This document shows, piece after piece, positions 58,353 through 64,000 of a DNA stretch of 64,000 nucleotides. Made by a program: the position numbers and the translations under genes. The stretch covers positions 70,860,120 through 70,924,119 of the forward strand of contig CM056583.1 of assembly GCA_029721435.1 (NCBI GenBank), written 5' to 3'. Every line of letters starts with the position of its first letter. Positions within the stretch are counted from its first letter, which is position 1. The notes below the pieces were generated by a model, which did not search any database, was not told the origin of the DNA, and saw nothing but the letters and a program-made list of their open reading frames with translations. This DNA comes from Gymnothorax reevesii. Lineage: Eukaryota; Chordata; Actinopteri; Anguilliformes; Muraenidae.

Positions 58353-60536
58353 GTAACTTTACACAATTTGCACCCTTAACTTAATGGGAAAGTAAAGTTG
58401 GATTTATACTACAATGTCCATAAGTACTTGGACAGTTAACCAAATTTAAAGGGCTCTATTTCCTGCGTGGTTCATTCCATTGGATTCTGTTACCTTCAAA
58501 TTAAATCTGTCGATGATTCACTTCATTTTCCACATTTGCATCCATATAAGCTTAAATGAGTCACAGTTATAGCACTTAAAAATTCTGCCACTGTACGAGT
58601 GCTGTATTTTTGTTTATAATCTTATGTTTTTTGTTGTAAAGTATGTTTTTTCTACCGTTTATATGTGTATGAATGACTCATGTTTCCACTTTTCCAAATA
58701 CTAAAAATATGAATAAATTTCAAACTTTAAACTTGATTGCTGCTCTTCACTATAATCTGTCTGGAAGCAAAAATAAAATAATTTTCTTAAAAGAACATTG
58801 TAATATGGGGAGCAGGGTCAGATACAGATTAGGAGTAAGCATTGTGCAGCCACAGACTGTGAGTGCAGCAAGGGATGGAAACTTAAGTTTGGTCAAATCT
58901 AGTAATGCTAATAATGTAATGGGTGTTTTGAGAAACAATATTGCATATTGTATGTTGGAAATTCCCTTCTGAGAGTTATAACCATAAACACTGCATATGG
59001 CTGCAAAGCCCTCACTATGGGACATATATTTAATATGTTTGTCAAGCATGATGATGGTGCCCCAATATAGGCAGAGCAGCTTTATCCTTGTATTATAGGA
59101 CTTGGAGAAGGTTGAGTATGAATACCCCCTCCAGGTTAGCTGTTGGAAGAGCCCCCCCGCCACCCCCACTTTTCAGCGCATGAAACACTTGGGTTTGAAA
59201 CTGACAGTTTTTTACAGCTTAAACGAACTGGTCTGTAGTTCACTGCTGCTTGCCTATCTGAATCGACCTGTCCTCCAACCATACGCTCAAATAGGTCAAT
59301 TATTCTCATTTACTCAGATTTACGACCCAAAGGAGCGTTTCCTAAAATCGAGCCCCTTCTGGCAGCAGGAAACTACTGTTACAGTTTCAGTGCCAGATAT
59401 AGTTTCGGTCATATTTACACTTAAAATTAGGGTTGGGGTTAGTGATAGGGTTAGTGTTAGGGTAAGGGTAAGGGTTAGAAGTAGGATTTTGGTTAGGATT
59501 AGGGTTAGGTATCAGATTTACTGACGGCGACGCTGACGATGGAAATCAGATTGTAGTTATTTAAATGACCGCTAGAGGTCGCTTAACTCCTAAACGCAAC
59601 TTTAAGTCGTAATAAGCTGCTTGACAAACAACCTTTGCGGGCGTATTTTGTTGGAGGACAAGCTCTTCTGAATACCCTGCACCCTTGCATAGCCTCGTTC
59701 GACCTCCCCACCACTCTTACTTTTACTCTTACTAACTGACAATAAAGTTACTTTTTTCATGTTAAGCATTGGCTCCCGGCCAATCAAGGAGGAGCTTGTT
59801 GCACCCACTCAAAACAGCTTGTTCTTCTGAGGGTTGCAAATGACAGGCAGGGAGTAACCAATTATGGATTATTATGACTTTTTTGCTGAAATGATTATAA
59901 ATTTAATTTTTTGGAAATCTCATAATATAATTGAAAAGAGTATGATTCAGTCCTAAGTTCTGAATTCTAAATACCCAAATAACACATTTTGAACACAGCT
60001 AATATACATGCTTTTTATCTGGATCAGTAAGGTCCAGCCCTTAGTCCGCATATGTCCGTGGTTGAGTGAGAGAGTGAGTGATGAGTGAAAAAATGAGCGA
60101 GCTTGCTTGTTACTTAGTTTGGTAGTTACACCATTGGTTGAGCCGCTGAGTGTACTTTTACCACTGGCTGTTGCTCATTGCCCGCAATATCAATAATAGA
60201 CCATATAGGCTCCATCCATTTAGTAGATTTTGAACTTGCCTTGTTGTGTTCTATGTAGTATGTTTGATGTTCATTGTGTCGACGTCTTTCCCATATTCAA
60301 ATATACATTGTTGGGATATTGATTTTTCACAGTGTACTACATTCCAACTATTCGGTTTAAATAAAAATTCCATTCATATTCACGAGTATGTTAATACAGC
60401 TCTAAATGGCAACAGCACCTACGGCCATACTATGCACTACAATTGAACTAGTCCCTGAATAGTGCACTCTGTAGTCCTGTTCAGTACTGTAGTGTATAGA
60501 AAAATGCTCTGAAAGCTCGTATCTGTTTCTCCGCAG
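58353..60536 (+). other. Intron 3 of the TNFR gene
   Basis: GTAAC at 58353, CCGCAG at 60531-60536. Contains a Tc1-like terminal fragment at about 58411-58600 (GTCCATAAGTACTTGGACAG) and telomere-like repeats at 59428-59512. Otherwise nothing recognised; the 139-140-codon open stretches near 58750-59524 run through these repeats and the C-rich GCCCCCCCGCCACCCCCAC patch. Confidence 0.85.
59428..59512 (+). repeat. Interstitial telomere-like repeats
   Basis: About 85 bp of TTAGGG variants: TTAGGGTTGGGGTTAG, GGGTTAGTGTTAGGG, TAAGGGTTAG and GATTAGGGTTAGG. Confidence 0.8.
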
Positions 60537-60648
60537 ATCAAGAGGAGATCGAGCCCTGCACTATGACTCAGAACAGGCAGTGTCAGTGTAGACCCGGCTC
60601 CTTCTGCCAGACAAACGGGCCGTGTGAAGTCTGCAAAAAATGTGCCAA
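60537..60648 (+). CDS. TNFR death-receptor gene, exon 4 (CRD2 end, CRD3 start)
   Basis: Completes Asp104 and encodes QEEIEPCTMTQNRQCQCRPG, then SFC, PCEVCKKCA; ends AA|GTATG in phase 2. PCT-TQNRQCQC closes CRD2 and opens CRD3; the same pattern (PCTxTxNTxCxC) occurs in FAS and TRAIL receptors. The acceptor has a good pyrimidine tract (TCTGTTTCTCCGCAG). Confidence 0.92.
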
Positions 60649-60752
60649 GTATGTTTCCTTTCCATGCTGTCTTTTTGAAACAAACATATGGTATTGTTGC
60701 ATATCTATTGAAATCTGGATTCACGCTTTTCCTCACTGCCTCTGTTTTTCAG
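60649..60752 (+). other. Intron 4 of the TNFR gene (104 bp)
   Basis: Short intron with GTATGTTT donor and TCTGTTTTTCAG acceptor. The frame stays open through it (the 60563-60895 open stretch), so retention would not stop translation but would shift the frame downstream. Confidence 0.85.
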
Positions 60753-60895
60753 ATGCAAAGAGAGTGAAGAGAAGGTCCAGGACTGCAGCCCCACCTCCAA
60801 CACCCTCTGTAAAAAAAAATATCTTCTTGGTCCTACTGTCCGCACTCAACCTGTGGACCCCACTTCAGCCCCCCCTACTGGTGCCCCAGCTTTAG
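60753..60895 (+). CDS. TNFR death-receptor gene, exon 5 (CRD3 end and stalk)
   Basis: Completes Lys141 and encodes CKESEEKVQDCSPTSNTLCK, then a Thr/Pro-rich stalk (VDPTSAPPTGAPAL); ends G|GTATA in phase 1. DCSPTSNTLC closes CRD3, like the DCTP-SDIEC and CTLTSNTKC ends of TRAIL receptors and FAS. The stalk is a likely O-glycosylation region. The A-run at 60811-60819 is a possible slippage site. Confidence 0.9.
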
Positions 60896-61181
60896 GTATA
60901 GCGCACGGACTGACTGTTTGACGTACTTTATTGTGTCTTTAAAAACATGTCATTGCTTTTTAATTTCGCATTTGGAGGTTAAATGGATTTCTGGGATTCA
61001 TAGTTGTGCAGGATCAAGATATTGCATAGCTTTCTGCATAACTGTATTAATCCTCGCATTCACTCCCCTCAGTTAAAAACAAATTGTGTTGCAAATCTAG
61101 ATGCTGCCATTTATTTATAGATCACATTGACCAATTGGAATCTATCTAAGTTTATAAAACTTTCTATTACCTTTATTTCAG
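60896..61181 (+). other. Intron 5 of the TNFR gene
   Basis: GTATA donor, TTTATTTCAG acceptor at 61181. No repeat recognised. Confidence 0.8.
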
Positions 61182-61280
61182 CAGTGGCCATCCCCATCAC
61201 TTTATTTTCTATAATTGCTGCGATTGCTGCTGGTGTTGGCCTGTGGTATTGGTGGCGACGGCGGTCAGTAGGAGGGACAG
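61182..61280 (+). CDS. TNFR death-receptor gene, exon 6 (transmembrane segment)
   Basis: Encodes AVAIPITLFSIIAAIAAGVG-LWYWW followed by the stop-transfer cluster RRRS, a classic type I membrane span. 99 nt; ends G|GTAAG in phase 1. The acceptor is a NAGNAG pair (CAGCAG, 61179-61184), so two products differing by one Ala are expected, both in frame. Confidence 0.9.
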
Positions 61281-61826
61281 GTAAGAATAGCCCCTGTCTT
61301 TGCTTTGAAATATGTGTTGTAATGCAGTTTATTGGTGCTATTCCTGGCCTTACGGTGTATTTGATACATGCAGCTTCAGGTGTGACGATGTGAGGCAACT
61401 GTATCAGTCCATGATAGCATGGATTTCAAACGCAAATCATTCATGGTCATAGTGGTGTGTTTAAGTTAATTGAATTTTAAGGTGAATAATTCATGTTTAG
61501 CCAGAATTTACCTAGCAATTAGAATTGCGAAGCATAATAGATCTGTAGTATCATGATACATTTTATGACATATATTCTTTGAGTTAAGTGGGAAAAATCC
61601 TATTTTATCTTGATTTGGCATGTATTTCTTATCTTTGGTTCACAGTCAAACAATTATCTTGTGGTTGGAGTGCAGATACAGTTTAAAGTTGTTCCTATTG
61701 TGGGGTTTGTGGACTGTATTGTAATGTGGGAATTGTTCCTACATCATCATGCTCTTAGCAGTTGCTTACAGGCACTTAATGCACCATATTTCTTGTTGAA
61801 TTGAAGCCTATTTCTTTGTGTTATAG
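61281..61826 (+). other. Intron 6 of the TNFR gene
   Basis: GTAAG donor, TTGTGTTATAG acceptor. No repeat or extra exon recognised. Confidence 0.8.
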
Positions 61827-61867
61827 AAACCCCCAGTGCTACCAGTGATGAGGTGAAGATCAATGTG
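61827..61867 (+). CDS. TNFR death-receptor gene, exon 7 (juxtamembrane cytoplasmic)
   Basis: Completes Glu222 and encodes ETPSATSDEVKINV; ends GTG|GTAGG in phase 0. It is short (41 nt). The E-(S/T)-P…E-V-x-I-N pattern resembles the FAS juxtamembrane sequence just before its death domain, which would predict a death-domain exon downstream. None is present up to 64000. Confidence 0.72.
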
Positions 61868-64000
61868 GTAGGCTCTCTGGATTCCTTTTTTTAATTCATG
61901 TTAATTCAGGTTATTATTATTACTATTATTATTATTACATTCGACCAATGTCTCACACATAGTTGCTCAGGGAATACACATGGCTAAGTTCTTAAAAGCT
62001 CAGATTACATCCTGATTGTGTCTTTTAAACATTTGAACCTGAGAATGGTGACACCATTACTGAAGCAGATCTGCTATTTTAGCTGAGTCTTTCTTTGTGC
62101 AAGTAATTTGATAGCAAAGGTTCTCATCTTTCAAATATGCGTGGCTTTGTATTGAAAGAGACACACCCAATTCATGTATTTAGAGCAAGACCAATCATCT
62201 TTTATTTGAAGCAGCAATATGAATAACTAGAATTTTAACATGATATCCACTTTCACTCAAAAATTGTGGAAAATAGGTTTGTTTGTTTTGTTTTTTTTTA
62301 CATCAAACTAACGCGGCTGACAGAAAACACGATGTTTGAGTTCCCTTTCATTTGAGTCTGCTTTACCATTAATTACCAAGATTTAGGGCCGGCTTTTGTG
62401 CTTGCTGGAAGTGCTTGATTTATAGGACTATAAACCAGTGTCTAATAACCATGAACTTCAAAGTCAGGTGCCGCAGGTTTATCGGAATTGAAAGCTTGAG
62501 CTGGTTAAGTTTTATTTTGGATGTTTGTGTTGATGGTTGTGAGGCTAAAGTTTCTGACAGGTTGTCAGGTTCTGAGATTTTGGTGGTGGGCAGGGCCGTC
62601 TCATTATTTGAGGGCCTGAATTTGGCCCTCTTGTGAGTAATTAGATACAGGGGTAATTAGTCTGTGAATTGAGTGTTCAGAGGGGCTTTAGATGTTGGTC
62701 ATTTGTGAGCTGAAAGGAAGGTTGTTAATACAACTTGTGGAAATGCAACTGTATTTCTGTGTGGGAAGAAAATCCGAAAATGTGTGAATCGAGAGAAAAC
62801 ATCACATTTTCTCTGACTTGATTCATAGAAACACCAAGGCTATTTTTTGAATTGGCTCGCTAAAAAGGCAATTGTAGGTTCTGGCAAGATCCAGAACTCA
62901 AGGAATCTTCAGACAAATGCACTGTCAAGGTTTGTCTTAATCCTTTTTGGATGAGAATTGAGTTTATAGAATACCCCTATAGTCTCCATTCAGTGAACAC
63001 AAGGGTGTTTCCGAAATCTCTACACTAGCACAGAAATTAGTTTTACTTGTGGGGGTATGGTAGTAATGTCTTAGTCCTGGGTGAACAAGACAATGCATTT
63101 GTTTGATGAATCCTTCTTTATCTACGAAATGCATTGTAACAGAAGCCAGGTGTCCACACTCTTCCCGAATTTGAGCCCATTGATTCTCCATGGTCTGTGG
63201 AGTTAAACAGTTTGTAAATATTTAATGCTTCATCTTGTCTTAACTGGGTCCTTCTAATGCTATTTATGAGCACTTTGAGAGTTGCAGCTTTAACTGAATG
63301 TCTGGACCTTTGGAATCCCTGATTTTAACGGGGTTAAACCAAATATTGCTTGTGATTGGAGTCAGCATCATGTATTTATAAAAGGACCAATAAAAATCTG
63401 GTTTTCTGTGCGTGAACTCTCTCTTTTTTCATAATTATGCTGAGTGAGGTGAGACTGGTAGGTTTCCTGCTCTGATATGCAGCGTTTGCGCCCCTGATGT
63501 TAGAAATGGAAAGTCTGGGGCCACGTCCCAAGCCACATAACTGTTTACTTTTGCGCGCATAATTTGAGTCTGATGGATGAAAAAGTTGTTGGATTAGGTG
63601 TACTCAAAACACCTGAATCCATAATCTCTGTTTCCTTGGTTTTGGAGAGTGTGGCCAGGTCTGAAACGAGTGTGTTTTTAACATGATATACTGACTAAAC
63701 CATACTATGCCAGCTATCCGTTCCACCTTACTGTTCTCCAACAGTAGGACTGATATGTTGTATGATAACAAAGAACCTACTTTCCTCTGTGGTCTATGGG
63801 GAGTGTGACTGGACTCAAAGTCTGGTCAATGGTCGTGTTCAAAACCGCGCTCTACGGTCTACATACACTATTTCACTACACGTTAGCCACAGTACATGCT
63901 ACTCGCTACGAACAAACTCTTCCTGTTGCTTCTTCTTATTATTATTCATCAGCTAATTTTTCTGGTGGTTTACATCGTGCTGCATCTTGGGCAATTTATG
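61868..64000 (+). other. Intron 7 of the TNFR gene (partial) or sequence after it
   Basis: I found no death-domain-like translation in any frame. Simple repeats (ATTATTATT at 61911-61940, T-run at 62286-62300) and AT-rich unique sequence only. The rest of the gene presumably follows outside the window. Confidence 0.6.

Noticed and set aside
59102..59524. 140-codon open stretch in TNFR intron 3
   Set aside because: Its end is translated telomere-like repeat (VRVRVRVRS) and its start has no family match.
59565..59585. Further CTCF-like site (GACCGCTAGAGGTCGC)
   Set aside because: Several mismatches to the core consensus; the sequence is mainly a short near-palindrome.

Overview
The window is vertebrate nuclear DNA, most likely from a ray-finned fish. 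Coding sequence is sparse and split by large introns with GT/AG junctions, the background is AT-rich and CpG-poor, and Tc1/mariner-type transposon relics of several subfamilies are dense. I cannot name the species. Two protein-coding genes are supported, both on the + strand.

Region 1 (1 to about 10,110) is the 3' end of a netrin-receptor gene, best matched to UNC5D. Two exons (585-763 and 9295-9469) encode the carboxy-terminal death domain. They are followed by a stop codon, a 3' UTR and polyadenylation signals. The 8.5-kb last intron holds Tc1-like and Harbinger-like relics.

Region 2 (about 10,110-34,560) is intergenic and built largely of mobile elements: a palindromic MITE, four sizeable Tc1-like copies, two candidate retrotransposon LTRs, and a degraded antisense non-LTR retrotransposon (endonuclease, reverse transcriptase, zinc fingers). 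A 1.25-kb inverted-repeat element sits inside that retrotransposon's reading frame. Consensus CTCF-type motifs occur near the unc5 end.

Region 3 (about 34,560-64,000) is a second gene, a TNF-receptor-superfamily member of the death-receptor type (TNFRSF10/FAS-like). I infer a CpG-rich promoter and a short first coding exon (35048-35065), followed by an 18.5-kb first intron. Exons at 53555, 58224, 60537, 60753, 61182 and 61827 then encode the end of a signal peptide, three cysteine-rich domains, a stalk, a transmembrane helix and the start of the cytoplasmic tail. All exon phases agree, so they join into one open frame of about 235 residues. The intracellular death-domain exon, if there is one, lies beyond the window.

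The two genes therefore form a head-to-tail pair of receptors linked to apoptosis: an UNC5 dependence receptor and a TNFR death receptor. The most unusual structural features are: (i) a very young 543-bp tandem duplication in intron 1 of the TNFR gene whose junction carries a 115-bp copy of the gene's own promoter-proximal intron; (ii) a retrotransposon tail with a duplicated two-zinc-finger module, interrupted upstream by an element with five copies of an internal motif; (iii) a mosaic in intron 2 with a 62-bp-arm hairpin next to a short ORF that resembles the start of Crypton/DUF3504-type proteins; (iv) nested transposon insertions with identifiable boundaries. I found no convincing new gene system, CRISPR array or functional RNA gene.
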